A stretch of DNA of 12,735 nucleotides from Candidatus Hydrogenedentota bacterium (GCA_029262095.1 JAJDAB010000168.1:1-12735), one strand, 5' to 3'; counted from the stretch's first letter, positions 1 to 7,923 are shown. Notes: generated by a model from the letters alone, not told the origin. Program-made: numbers and translations.

Positions 1-2984
1 ACTGTGACGGTGTCCAAGGTCTTATCCACATCCGAAGAGCCGCTGCTCACATAGTTCTGAATGCATTCATCCGCAAACGCGATAATCCCGGTTTTTGTTA
101 GCCATTTTGTTGAATCTGCGTACGCTGAATCCGAAATGCTATACAACAGATGACCGTTGACATCCTCAACGCCGTTCTCATGAAAATGCTTGAGGATTGA
201 CAAGTACGCGATTTTGAAACTCGGCAGATTGCGATTCGTCGCGCCTAGGATGAACGGCTGATCCCGTTCATCGCTGCGCCCGTCCAAATAGGTCGCCGCT
301 TCCGCGTCGGTGCGGGCAACGATGATACCGCTCACTTGCATGATGTCTAATTGAAAACGCGCCGAATTCAGGCGCTTAATTTGTTCGTCCTGCGGTACCA
401 ATACTTTGCCGCCCTGATGTCCGCACTTCTTTACGCCCGGCTTTTGATCTTCAATGTGGTATCCCGGTACGCCCACTTCCGCGAACCGGCGCACCAAATT
501 CCGTACATGCGCCTCGCCGCCGTGTCCGGTGTCCGCATCCGCGATGATGAACGGCTGATAATTAACGACCGGCGTTTCCGCCAGATCTACCTCATTCATC
601 TTCGCCCGGGCATAGCGTTGATTTCGATCTGCCGTGAGCAAGGCCCGAACGATGGGAGCTGCTTCTTCAGGCACTTGGCTCAGCGGGTAGCTCGCCAAAT
701 CCGGCCCGGGATCTTCAGTAATCGAACCCTTGGCTGACGTTGCCCATCCGCCCAAATAGATGCCTTCAATGCCCATCCGCTTCATCGCGACCGCCTGACC
801 CGGTGAATACGGACCGAAAGTCGTAATCGATTTCCCTTCCGCATACAGTTCGCGTAGTCGGTCGTAGAATTCGGCGGCTGCCGTCGCTGCGACGGTGTAA
901 TCGGTTCGGATTGTGCCGCGTTGCTCCACGACCTGGCGCGCGCTGTATAAACGCGTAATCTCCTTGAATCGCGGCTTCGCGAACCACGCCTTCATCTCCG
1001 CGATTTCGGCATCCATTGTGTTCATGTCGTCTCCAGTGGCGCCGGTCCGTTTTACCGGCAGTTTGAAATCCAAGTTTTCGGTAATGCGCGTACCGTCCGC
1101 GTTAAACGCATCCACATATCGGCGGATACGCGCATTCGCGACGCCCAGTTTCTCATTGTTCAAATTGATGTTGAGCAAGTCGATGTACCATGGAATCTTT
1201 GTAGTTTCCAGCACATAGGTGTTCACGATTTCCCGTGCGATGGGTACAGTAGTCGCTTTGGAATCATCGTGAACGTCTTTGTCCTTCGCTTTCAGGAGTT
1301 TGTCGTACTCCTCGTTCAACAGTCGTTCGAATAGCTCCACGGTAAAGACATCGCCCGCTTTTGCGCCTGTTTCCGGATCATCTTCTGTTAGCGTCGCACC
1401 TTTGTGAATCCATTCCCACAAAATACTAAGCCGTATTTCGCCGGTGGCCGCGTCTTCCATCAAATACAAAATGTCGTCGTCATCAAAGAAATCAGCGGGT
1501 TTCAACGCCGCCGCTTGGAATCCCTGTGCAAATGCGTTGCCATACTGAAGACCCACACTCAACAGATTGCGTGCGCCGCGAATCGTCCGCGGCGCGTCCT
1601 CCAACATGACGAGGTCATCAGCGTCCTTCTGCGTGTAGGTCAGTGGCGGGAACTTACGACCGAGCTGGTTTTTGTCGCCAACTTCTTCCCAAACCGGTCG
1701 AACGATGTGCACCATTTTCCAATGCGCAACCCACTTACCGCTCGCGCCTTCGCGTTGTTCGCGTTGCGCGCCAGCAACGGCTTTATCCATGCTGCTGGCC
1801 ACGCCTTTCTTCGAGCCGACCGGAATGTTGGGTTCCATGCCGCCTTGCCACAATGCGCATTTGCCGTTTCTGTCCGGTGTATTCACCGCACGGCGCACAC
1901 GATCTTCATAGATTCGCATGTAGCCGTACGTCATCGCGATCGATTCAATGTTTGGGTTGACAAAATCCTCGTCCCAACACATCGCGTCTGCGACACTATT
2001 GATGTAGTCCCAGCGGCCTGTGTTGTATCCGACAAAGTGTTTGCCCAATGCCGCGCGGATTTCCATCAATTGGAATGTCTGCTCCAACTGTTCAACGAGC
2101 ACGTACACGCGAATCGCGCCCACCGGGAGCTCAAGATGCTCTTCAAGCGTCGTCAACATATCGTTCCAGAGCGCGGCTTCCTCCGCCGTCTGAATCTTCG
2201 GTAGATAGAGGACAATCGTCGATTTCGCCTTGCGCAACGATCGGTGATTGTTCACCACGTATAGCGCAAGATCGACAATCGAAGCCGACATCGCCACGCC
2301 CGTCGCGTCGCGAACATGCCGGTCATCCAGATGCAGGCCGCGACAGCGAAAAATCTTTGTTGTAAAGTCGAGCTGTTTCTTCCAGTCCTTGACAATTTTC
2401 TTGCCAAAGAACTCCTTACTCCACTTGTTCATTTCTTTTGCGACGCCTTCCGCCGCATTCATAAATACTTTGTCTTTACTGTAAGCAAGCTTGAGATTGC
2501 GCTGGTTGTCCAGCGACATCGAAGCAATTTGACCCAACGCGTCTTCGCCATCGAACATCCAGCCGTCCGCGCCTGAGAGTAACGCGTACGCTACGTTTCG
2601 GATGCTGCTTTCGACCGGCGCGTTTGGTTTTGCCGCCGGCCCTGTCCCTTGGATCCACTGACGTTTTAAGTCGGACGGCACCGGTGCGCCCTCAAACTTC
2701 CCGTCCCGTGCGTCTTGCGCTTTGATGTTCGTGCCCTGAATCGTGTCATTCGGATCGAGGAACTCGATCGGCTGTTTGTTCTTGATGCGGTCGTTGCGGC
2801 GTTGAATTCGCTTTGACATTAACGCTTTCTGACGCGGATTGAATTTCGCCAGCGCTGCCAATGCTTCCAGCGCGTCCGGCGTATAGATATCCTTGTACCG
2901 TTCGGCGAGATCATCGCGTATCGTGAGCGATTCCACCGTTACCGCAGACACAGTTCTTGGATCGTTACCGACTATAATAGTCAT
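1..2984 (-). CDS. Malate synthase - isocitrate lyase fusion (bifunctional glyoxylate-shunt enzyme), 3' end outside window
   Basis: The frame reads open from the ATG at 2984 to the window edge (994 codons, no stop). Residues about 1-640 are malate synthase A-like. They include GADGWMFDGEDALG in the first third, GRWDYINS at 323-330 (the malate synthase signature region) and MEDAATGEI at 509-517, which carries the expected catalytic aspartate D511, followed by WEWIHKG. From about residue 655 the protein is isocitrate lyase, with RLYSARQVVEQRGTI, TTFGPYSPGQA, IADADTGHGG and the catalytic KKCGH at 852-856. Wording such as YLGGWATSAKG and DERDQPFILGAT matches the mycobacterial ICL2 type rather than short AceA. 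Known chemistry: lyase cleaves isocitrate to succinate and glyoxylate; synthase condenses glyoxylate with acetyl-CoA to malate. Fusion could pass glyoxylate between active sites (inference). Whether an ICL2-type C-terminal regulatory domain follows cannot be seen. The ribosome site is weak (purine-rich AGAGAGAAG before the ATG). Confidence 0.93.
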   Translation of the reverse strand, partial: MTIIVGNDPRTVSAVTVESLTIRDDLAERYKDIYTPDALEALAALAKFNPRQKALMSKRIQRRNDRIKNKQPIEFLDPNDTIQGTNIKAQDARDGKFEGAPVPSDLKRQWIQGTGPAAKPNAPVESSIRNVAYALLSGADGWMFDGEDALGQIASMSLDNQRNLKLAYSKDKVFMNAAEGVAKEMNKWSKEFFGKKIVKDWKKQLDFTTKIFRCRGLHLDDRHVRDATGVAMSASIVDLALYVVNNHRSLRKAKSTIVLYLPKIQTAEEAALWNDMLTTLEEHLELPVGAIRVYVLVEQLEQTFQLMEIRAALGKHFVGYNTGRWDYINSVADAMCWDEDFVNPNIESIAMTYGYMRIYEDRVRRAVNTPDRNGKCALWQGGMEPNIPVGSKKGVASSMDKAVAGAQREQREGASGKWVAHWKMVHIVRPVWEEVGDKNQLGRKFPPLTYTQKDADDLVMLEDAPRTIRGARNLLSVGLQYGNAFAQGFQAAALKPADFFDDDDILYLMEDAATGEIRLSILWEWIHKGATLTEDDPETGAKAGDVFTVELFERLLNEEYDKLLKAKDKDVHDDSKATTVPIAREIVNTYVLETTKIPWYIDLLNINLNNEKLGVANARIRRYVDAFNADGTRITENLDFKLPVKRTGATGDDMNTMDAEIAEMKAWFAKPRFKEITRLYSARQVVEQRGTIRTDYTVAATAAAEFYDRLRELYAEGKSITTFGPYSPGQAVAMKRMGIEGIYLGGWATSAKGSITEDPGPDLASYPLSQVPEEAAPIVRALLTADRNQRYARAKMNEVDLAETPVVNYQPFIIADADTGHGGEAHVRNLVRRFAEVGVPGYHIEDQKPGVKKCGHQGGKVLVPQDEQIKRLNSARFQLDIMQVSGIIVARTDAEAATYLDGRSDERDQPFILGATNRNLPSFKIAYLSILKHFHENGVEDVNGHLLYSISDSAYADSTKWLTKTGIIAFADECIQNYVSSGSSDVDKTLDTVT

Positions 2985-3247
2985 GAATCTTCTCTCTACT
3001 TTTGACGAGAAACACAGCCCGAACCCATTCCGTAGACTTACCGGAAGGTAGTATTCTGACAGGTTTTCATCCACCGCGCAATCCCAAATTCGACGAACCG
3101 AACCCTACTATAGCGTGTCAAATCTCTATCGTCACTGTACGACCGCCTGACCGGTTTGAAGTGCTTCCATCGTGCCGATACAATTTCGGCTTCTTTTGGT
3201 TATTCGCGCATCCGCGGCGAATGCTTCGAACATCACCAAGGATGAGT
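2985..3247. other. Intergenic region between divergent genes
   Basis: About 260 bases separate the start of the fused glyoxylate-cycle gene from the membrane-protein remnant, so any promoters for both should lie here. A TTGACA hexamer occurs on the minus strand at 3122-3117, but no good -10 follows at 16-19 bases. A TATAGT is present on the minus strand near 3113-3108 without a convincing -35. The plus-strand frame is open from 3002, but its first 80 codons are compositionally unlike protein and lack family similarity that I recognise. I see no terminator. Confidence 0.4.
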
Positions 3248-3964
3248 ATGGTCGGCAGAACACCGCATGAATCATCTGATCCCGCTGCCCCATGGTTAGC
3301 CTATGCTGGCATTTTCGTCTGCACCGCGGGCGTCCTTATGTCGGAAGTCCTGCTAACCCGAATATTCTCGTTTACAATTTGGTATCACCTCGCCTATCTG
3401 ACCATTAGTACGGCGCTGCTCAGCTTCGGGGCAGCTGGCTCGTTTCTGGTCGCTTACCCTCGCGCTCTCAAGAACCCGCAGCGGCTTGCGGGATTCTCCG
3501 CTGTCGCCGCTGGGTTGACGCTAATTTTAGGCCTTGCATATCTCGGTCGAAACCCGATTGATCCCATTATCATGTTTTCTGAACCGGCGAGATTCTCGAT
3601 CGGTCTTCTGCAATACTACGCCGTCATCTGCATTCCATTCTTACTCAGTGGTATTGCAATTGCTGCGCCGCTCGCAGCATATCCGTCGGCCGTCAATCGG
3701 CTCTATGCCGCTGATCTGGCTGGAGCTGCAGTGGGATGCACGCTTGCCGTCGCGGCGTTGAAATGGACCGAAAGCAACGCGACTCCCGTATTCGCAGCCG
3801 TCTTGCTGATTGAGATTGGCTTTGTTCAGAAATACGTGCTGCCGCTCGGATATCCTACATATTTACTCTCAGCTACAATTGTTTCGTTGCTTGTGTCTGC
3901 TCGCCGATTGCTTTGCGGTATGCGGAGTACTTCGGCTGGTCAATGGCCACTTTTTCCAGCGTGA
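3248..3964 (+). pseudogene. Remnant of a polytopic membrane spermidine-synthase-like (SAM-dependent) protein, internally deleted and 3'-truncated
   Basis: The frame encodes about 238 residues. The ATG at 3248 has AAGGA five bases upstream; earlier starts at 3221 and 3242 are poorer. Residues 1-185 carry five or so membrane segments typical of the N-terminal half of a large family (usually about 700-800 aa) that holds a soluble spermidine-synthase-like domain between two membrane regions. Recognisable pieces are EVLLTRIFSFTIWYHLAYLT, GAAGSFLVAYP and RLYAADLAGAAVGC. At about 3808 (residue about 187) the text jumps to IEIGFVQKYVLPLGYPTYL, which in the family belongs to the C-terminal membrane region. 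The whole SAM-binding middle (roughly 400 residues by family length) is absent, yet the frame is kept. After SLLVSA at about 3901 the similarity ends and the frame runs antisense into the next gene. I infer a non-functional remnant; a short membrane protein still being made cannot be excluded. Confidence 0.62.
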
Positions 3965-4268
3965 CCGACCAAAGGTGCGCAATCAGGCCCTCATCGTCCA
4001 AAGCGAACTCCCCTTTTCGAATACGCCGGCAAAGTTCCCGATTGAGTGTCTCTAGATCGCCGTCTTCACTCAATAACGTGCGAAGACGACCAAGTTCAGC
4101 CGTCTCCTGATCCGGGCCAAGTTCCACTTCCCGTTTCACGATGGCCAACGCGTTGGCCGCTACACGGGCATGAAACTGCGCGTGGCCTTCGAGCTGCTTC
4201 ATCGCCACATTCCGCATAAAGTCTTCGACCGCGCCGATGAGTTCGGCCTTTGTCGGTTGGTCTTGCAT
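3873..4268 (-). CDS. DUF6285 protein, LvaB-like partner of the APH-fold kinase
   Basis: A 131-residue soluble, mostly helical protein. Its pattern matches DUF6285: an N-terminal PTKAELIGAVEDF helix, HARVAANALAIVKREVELG, then EDGDLETLNRELCRRIRKGE and a closing VAIDQPKYSAYR. It starts four bases after the stop of the kinase gene, with AAAGGA (inside the kinase 3' end) about ten bases before the ATG, so translation is probably coupled. The family habitually sits next to APH-fold phosphotransferases and acyl-CoA dehydrogenases. In Pseudomonas putida the small protein LvaB is needed with LvaA for 4-hydroxyacyl-CoA phosphorylation; that LvaB belongs to exactly this family is from memory. The last 13 residues after YR lie antisense to the membrane-protein remnant and look like a non-native tail. 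It is the last gene of the minus-strand block and has no visible terminator. Confidence 0.8.
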   Translation of the reverse strand: MQDQPTKAELIGAVEDFMRNVAMKQLEGHAQFHARVAANALAIVKREVELGPDQETAELGRLRTLLSEDGDLETLNRELCRRIRKGEFALDDEGLIAHLWSVTLEKVAIDQPKYSAYRKAIGEQTQATKQL

Positions 4269-4272
4269 GTTT

Positions 4273-5280
4273 TCAAAGTCCTTTCGGACTACCCGTCAAT
4301 AGCCGCATCAAGTCGATTTCCGCTTCCGAGGACCGGCGCCCAATCGCAGCGCGCTCGATCGATCGGTCCAACCCGGAGTTAAACGTGAAGTACATGGACA
4401 TACACATGATGCCCCATTTCAACGAACCAAAGGTTTCCCAATACTTCACGCGATCACGATCGACCGGTAGTCCACTCACGGATTCGTAACCCGCGAAGAG
4501 TTCTTCGTATGGGCCGAAGCCACCGACCGGTTGGTCGATATTGCCGAAGCGCCAACTATTGACGCAGATCCAACCGAGGTCTTCCATCGAGTCGCCCGTG
4601 TGCGCAAGCTCCCAATCCAGCGCTGCGACAATCCCGTTCGTTGGACAAATCATGAAATTCCCGTGGCGAAAGTCCCCGTGTACGCAGCGTGCATCAGTGT
4701 CCGCAGGCACCCGGTCGGCCAGCCAGCGAAACGCATACTCGAACACGGGGTGCGGATAGTAGAAATTGTCGTACATATCTTGGTATTGGGCGAGCTGTTC
4801 CGCCGCACCCAAGCGCGGTAGTTCCGGCAACGCATCGACCGGTATCGCATGAACCTTAGCCGCGATTTCTCCGCTTTGCCGGGCGAGCTTGGGACGTACC
4901 GCATCGAATTCAGCGTCGCGCAAAATCTTTCGCGCGATGGTTTCGCCTTTGATTCGGTTCATGATAAAGCCCATGCCCATATCGTCATGGGGTTGCAATA
5001 CGTGATGCACATGCGGCACAGGTACGCCGTGGTCTTCGGCGACCTGAATCAGCGCTGCTTCCGTATCGAGCCCAAAACCAGCACTCGATCCCGGGCGTCT
5101 CCCCGATGCACGCCGAAGAATGAGGCCGGTCACGTTCCCATTCGATTCCGCGTCCAGCGACCAGGTCTCCTGGCTTGCACCGCCAGAGAGACGACGGAAA
5201 TTGGCGACTTCCGGTGCGCCGGGAAACGCGCCCGCAATGACGCGACGCAACTTGGGCAACAGTTCGTTTTGATCGATCAT
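4273..5280 (-). CDS. APH-fold phosphotransferase, LvaA/ACAD10-11-like (putative 4-hydroxyacyl-CoA kinase)
   Basis: A 335-residue cytoplasmic kinase of the aminoglycoside-phosphotransferase fold. The N-lobe has a nucleotide-binding loop RLSGGASQETW followed by LILRRASG with the likely ATP-holding lysine position replaced by arginine. The catalytic loop is HGDFRHGN with D203 and N208, and the metal-binding DWE begins at D222. The start at 5280 (MIDQNELL) fits the family's N-terminus; the frame continues upstream to 5547, but that would overlap the acyl-CoA dehydrogenase gene. Only 11 bases separate it from that gene and 4 from the DUF6285 gene. This neighbourhood, not drug resistance, defines the role. 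By analogy with LvaA and the kinase half of mammalian ACAD11 it should phosphorylate the hydroxyl of a 4-hydroxyacyl-CoA. The exact substrate is inferred. The Shine-Dalgarno signal is weak, suggesting coupling to the upstream gene. Confidence 0.85.
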   Translation of the reverse strand: MIDQNELLPKLRRVIAGAFPGAPEVANFRRLSGGASQETWSLDAESNGNVTGLILRRASGRRPGSSAGFGLDTEAALIQVAEDHGVPVPHVHHVLQPHDDMGMGFIMNRIKGETIARKILRDAEFDAVRPKLARQSGEIAAKVHAIPVDALPELPRLGAAEQLAQYQDMYDNFYYPHPVFEYAFRWLADRVPADTDARCVHGDFRHGNFMICPTNGIVAALDWELAHTGDSMEDLGWICVNSWRFGNIDQPVGGFGPYEELFAGYESVSGLPVDRDRVKYWETFGSLKWGIMCMSMYFTFNSGLDRSIERAAIGRRSSEAEIDLMRLLTGSPKGL

Positions 5281-5291
5281 CGTTGCGTGCG

Positions 5292-6536
5292 TCAGGTCTT
5301 GGGACGTCCGAATCCAAACAACCGCTGTGCAACGCGGCGAATCTGTATTTCCTCGGATCCTTCTGTGATGCGGTACCGCCGATGATGACGGAAAATGTGC
5401 TCGAACGGCATGTGTCGCGAATAGCCCATCCCGCCGCAAACTTGCATGCCCCGGTCTGCTGCATCGCAACAGAGCCGGTTCGCGCGGTAGTTGCACATGC
5501 TCACCTGATCTGACACTTCCATATGATGTTGCTGGTCGAGATGCCACGCAGTCTGACGGATCAACGATCGCAACATGGCCGCTTCCGTATGCAATTCCGC
5601 CAACGGATTTTGAATCGCTTGCCGCGTCGACAATGGTTTGCCAAACGTTATTCGCTTATTTGCATACTCAACGGCGATGTCGATGCAGTGCTGCGCCGCG
5701 CCGAGACTCGATGCCGCTTGTCGTATCCGATTTTCATGTAAGAAACGCTGAGCGACCGCCAGCCCCGCGCCCTCTTCGCCCATTATCGTCGAGTCCGGCA
5801 CGCGCACGTTCTTAATTTCAACTTCCGCGTGGTCCGTGGGCATGTTAAATGTCCAATGAAAAAACGTTGGCTTGAACCCCTCCGAATCCGTGGGAGTGAT
5901 GAACGCCGTAATCCCACGCGCATCGCCCGGTTCACCCGACGATCGAGCAAAGATAATGTCGTGCGTCGCGGAATGAATGCCGGTGTTAAATCGCTTGAGT
6001 CCATTCAGAATCCAATCATCGCCATCCCGCACCGCAGTCGTTTCCAACCACGTCGCGTCCGATCCATGGTCTGGTTCCGTCAGGCCAAACGCCAAGCGTT
6101 TCTTGCCCGTGATCATCCCCTCGATCAACTCGGCCTTCTGTTCCGGCGTGCCAAATTCGTTCATCATGAATACCGTGGGGAAGTTGCCGACGATGGATGT
6201 TTCGTTCTGCAGATCGTTGTGAAGACCTAACCCTTTCGCCGCGAGATGCTCCCGGATGATCGCCATCCCAAGGTTGGTGCCATCGGAGCCGCCGAGCGCT
6301 TTCGGTAGCGGATACCGCAGATGCCCTGCATCATCCGCGAGCTGTCGCATTTTGCCCAACAACTGTTCCCATTCCTTACGCGGAAGCCCATCGTTATCCC
6401 AATCCGTGCGCGCATGTTCGCGACGATAGTCGAAATACTGGATGTTCTCCGCTTCCAGTGGCTTGATCGTCGAATCGATAAACGCATCAAGCTCATCGAG
6501 TTTGGCTTGAATGTCTCCCGGGATTGCAAAATCCAT
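5292..6536 (-). CDS. Acyl-CoA dehydrogenase, ACAD10/11- and LvaC-like
   Basis: A 414-residue FAD flavoprotein with the usual three-part acyl-CoA dehydrogenase plan. There is an N-terminal helical domain (from MDFAIPGDIQAKL). The middle beta domain contains LAFGLTEPDHGSDATWLETT. The C-terminal helical domain has RITFGKPLSTRQAIQNPLAEL and AADRGMQVCGGMGYSRHMPF, ending with RITEGSEEIQIRRVAQRLFG. E392 in TEGSEE sits where the catalytic base lies in other family members. I chose the ATG at 6536 because the family begins there and GGGAG lies 11 bases upstream; an ATG at 6554 would add six residues but falls next to the repeat hairpin. It heads the kinase/DUF6285 trio. In the characterised systems the partner dehydrogenase turns 4-phosphoacyl-CoA into an enoyl-CoA and on to 3-hydroxyacyl-CoA; a role here is inferred from context. 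Confidence 0.88.
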   Translation of the reverse strand: MDFAIPGDIQAKLDELDAFIDSTIKPLEAENIQYFDYRREHARTDWDNDGLPRKEWEQLLGKMRQLADDAGHLRYPLPKALGGSDGTNLGMAIIREHLAAKGLGLHNDLQNETSIVGNFPTVFMMNEFGTPEQKAELIEGMITGKKRLAFGLTEPDHGSDATWLETTAVRDGDDWILNGLKRFNTGIHSATHDIIFARSSGEPGDARGITAFITPTDSEGFKPTFFHWTFNMPTDHAEVEIKNVRVPDSTIMGEEGAGLAVAQRFLHENRIRQAASSLGAAQHCIDIAVEYANKRITFGKPLSTRQAIQNPLAELHTEAAMLRSLIRQTAWHLDQQHHMEVSDQVSMCNYRANRLCCDAADRGMQVCGGMGYSRHMPFEHIFRHHRRYRITEGSEEIQIRRVAQRLFGFGRPKT

Positions 6537-6554
6537 GTTCGATCCAACTCCCAT

Positions 6555-6598
6555 CTCCCGTTACAAACGGGAGCTACGTAGCCCACGTTTGTAACGGG
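6555..6598. repeat. Perfect 13-bp inverted repeat with nested palindromes
   Basis: Arms CCCGTTACAAACG (6557-6569) and CGTTTGTAACGGG (6586-6598) are perfect complements around a 16-base centre. The centre contains the palindrome GCTACGTAGC (6573-6582). A second, competing hairpin, CTCCCGTT-ACA-AACGGGAG, occupies 6555-6573. It fills most of the 69-base gap between the oxidoreductase stop and the acyl-CoA dehydrogenase start. No T-run follows on either strand, so a classical intrinsic terminator is unlikely. Candidates are an mRNA-processing or stabilising hairpin, a regulator-binding site, or one copy of a dispersed repeat family. Confidence 0.75.
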
Positions 6599-6605
6599 CG
6601 TAAGG

Positions 6606-7898
6606 TTACGCAATAGTCCAAGGCGCGCGCTTCGGTCGATCACGCATCGCATCCGCTTCGGCGTCGCCGGTAAACTTTTCCTTCACGGGATTCCAGTGCA
6701 ATTCCCGTTTCAGCGTTGTCGCAATATGTCCAAGATGACAAATCGACGCCGAGCGATGCCCCACCTCAATAGGCGCAGCGGGCGTCTTGCGTTTCTTCAC
6801 ACAATCGATGAAGTTATAGAGGTGATTGTCACTCGTGTACAAACGGGTATCGCTATCATTCAGTTCGATTGTCGCTAACGAGTCCGGCGCTGAAGTGATC
6901 GTATTGCTCTCGACATGAATCCAACCCTCGCTACCGATAAAGCGAATGCCGTGTTTCGATCCATCACTACTCGTCAATGCCAAAAGCCGGACACCATTCG
7001 CGTATTCATATTCGATCAAGTGTTTTACCGATGCATCATAAAGGCCTTCACGCGGAAATTCCGCATGCCCCGCGATGCGAACCGGCCCTGTATCGTCGGT
7101 TCCGTTACCCCACTGCGCGATGTCGTAATAATGTGCGCCCCAATCCGTGATATAGCCGGCCGAATAGTCGAGCAACCACCGAAAATTAAAGTGACATCGA
7201 CCCGGCGTATACGGTTGATCCGGCGCGGGCCCAAGCCACCGGTCATAGTCGAAACCGTCCGGCACCGGCATTGTCGGGTGCCCCGGCTGAAAGTCACCCC
7301 GGATTTGATACCCCTCCGGCACCCCACATTCAATCGTATGCAGTTCACCGATATAGCCATTGCGAACCAGCTCACATGCCCGACGGCAGGGTTCCAGCGA
7401 GCGACGCCAAGTGCCGACCTGCAAAATGCGATCGTGATCGCGAACCGCATTGGCCATCTGACGGCCCTCCGCGATCGTCAATGACACCGGCTTCTCGCAG
7501 AAGATGTCTTTGCCCGCTTTTGCCGCTTCGACCGTATTGATCGCATGCCAATGATCCGGTGTCCCTATAGACACCGCGTCAATATCGTCCCGCGCGAGGA
7601 TTTCGCGGTAGTCGAGATACGAATTCGCGTCTGTCAGTTCCGACTGCTCGCGTGCGCGCTCTCGATGTGCACGATCCACATCGCAGACCGCGACGACCTG
7701 CGCGCCCGGTGCCTCGAGAAACGCGCGCATATTGCTTGAACCGCGATTGCCGACCCCGATACAACCAATTGTAATGCGTTCACTCGGAATGATCGCCCCG
7801 TCTTTGCCCAAGGCGCTCGCCGGAATGATCATCGGCATGGCAACGGCGGCTGCGTTCTTGAGAAAACTACGGCGGCCAGGCGAAAAAGTGCGAGACAT
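6606..7898 (-). CDS. Gfo/Idh/MocA-family oxidoreductase with Tat signal
   Basis: A 430-residue NAD(P)-dependent sugar or cyclitol oxidoreductase, exported folded. The N-terminus GRRSFLKNAAAVAMPMIIP is a twin-arginine signal. The Rossmann domain begins at ITIGCIGVGNRGSSN (about residues 42-56), with VVAVCDVD as the second strand. CEKPVSL, with K136 as the expected catalytic lysine, closes the nucleotide-binding half. The C-terminal alpha/beta half has WLLDYSAGYITDWGAHYYDI and GSEGWIHVES. The ATG at 7898 has GAAGGA six bases upstream. It follows the PqaA-like gene by 25 bases and is probably co-transcribed. Tat-exported members of this family are abundant in planctomycete-type genomes and are thought to act on periplasmic sugars; the substrate here is unknown. 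Confidence 0.92.
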   Translation of the reverse strand: MSRTFSPGRRSFLKNAAAVAMPMIIPASALGKDGAIIPSERITIGCIGVGNRGSSNMRAFLEAPGAQVVAVCDVDRAHRERAREQSELTDANSYLDYREILARDDIDAVSIGTPDHWHAINTVEAAKAGKDIFCEKPVSLTIAEGRQMANAVRDHDRILQVGTWRRSLEPCRRACELVRNGYIGELHTIECGVPEGYQIRGDFQPGHPTMPVPDGFDYDRWLGPAPDQPYTPGRCHFNFRWLLDYSAGYITDWGAHYYDIAQWGNGTDDTGPVRIAGHAEFPREGLYDASVKHLIEYEYANGVRLLALTSSDGSKHGIRFIGSEGWIHVESNTITSAPDSLATIELNDSDTRLYTSDNHLYNFIDCVKKRKTPAAPIEVGHRSASICHLGHIATTLKRELHWNPVKEKFTGDAEADAMRDRPKRAPWTIA

Positions 7899-7923
7899 GA
7901 AAAGTCCTTCAAGCCGAGTCGGC

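Noticed and set aside
1404..2204. Plus-strand 266-codon open frame
   Set aside because: It lies wholly antisense to the malate synthase coding region, whose motifs are unambiguous; no recognisable domain.
3117..3122. TTGACA on the minus strand as a -35 for the fused glyoxylate-cycle gene
   Set aside because: No acceptable -10 at 16-19 bases downstream, so a perfect -35 alone was not listed as a promoter.
3002..3247. Upstream extension of the membrane-protein frame from 3002
   Set aside because: The first 80 or so codons lack membrane or family character and no ribosome site supports the start at 3002; AAGGA placed before the ATG at 3248 is better.
4849..5385. Plus-strand 178-codon open frame
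   Set aside because: Antisense to the kinase gene and the end of the acyl-CoA dehydrogenase; no domain or ribosome site seen.
5281..5547. N-terminal extension of the kinase frame to 5547
   Set aside because: It would overlap the acyl-CoA dehydrogenase coding sequence by about 256 bases and adds no family sequence; the start at 5280 fits the family N-terminus.
6555..6598. Intrinsic terminator after the Gfo/Idh/MocA gene
   Set aside because: The hairpin is strong but no run of T follows on either strand; listed as an inverted repeat instead.
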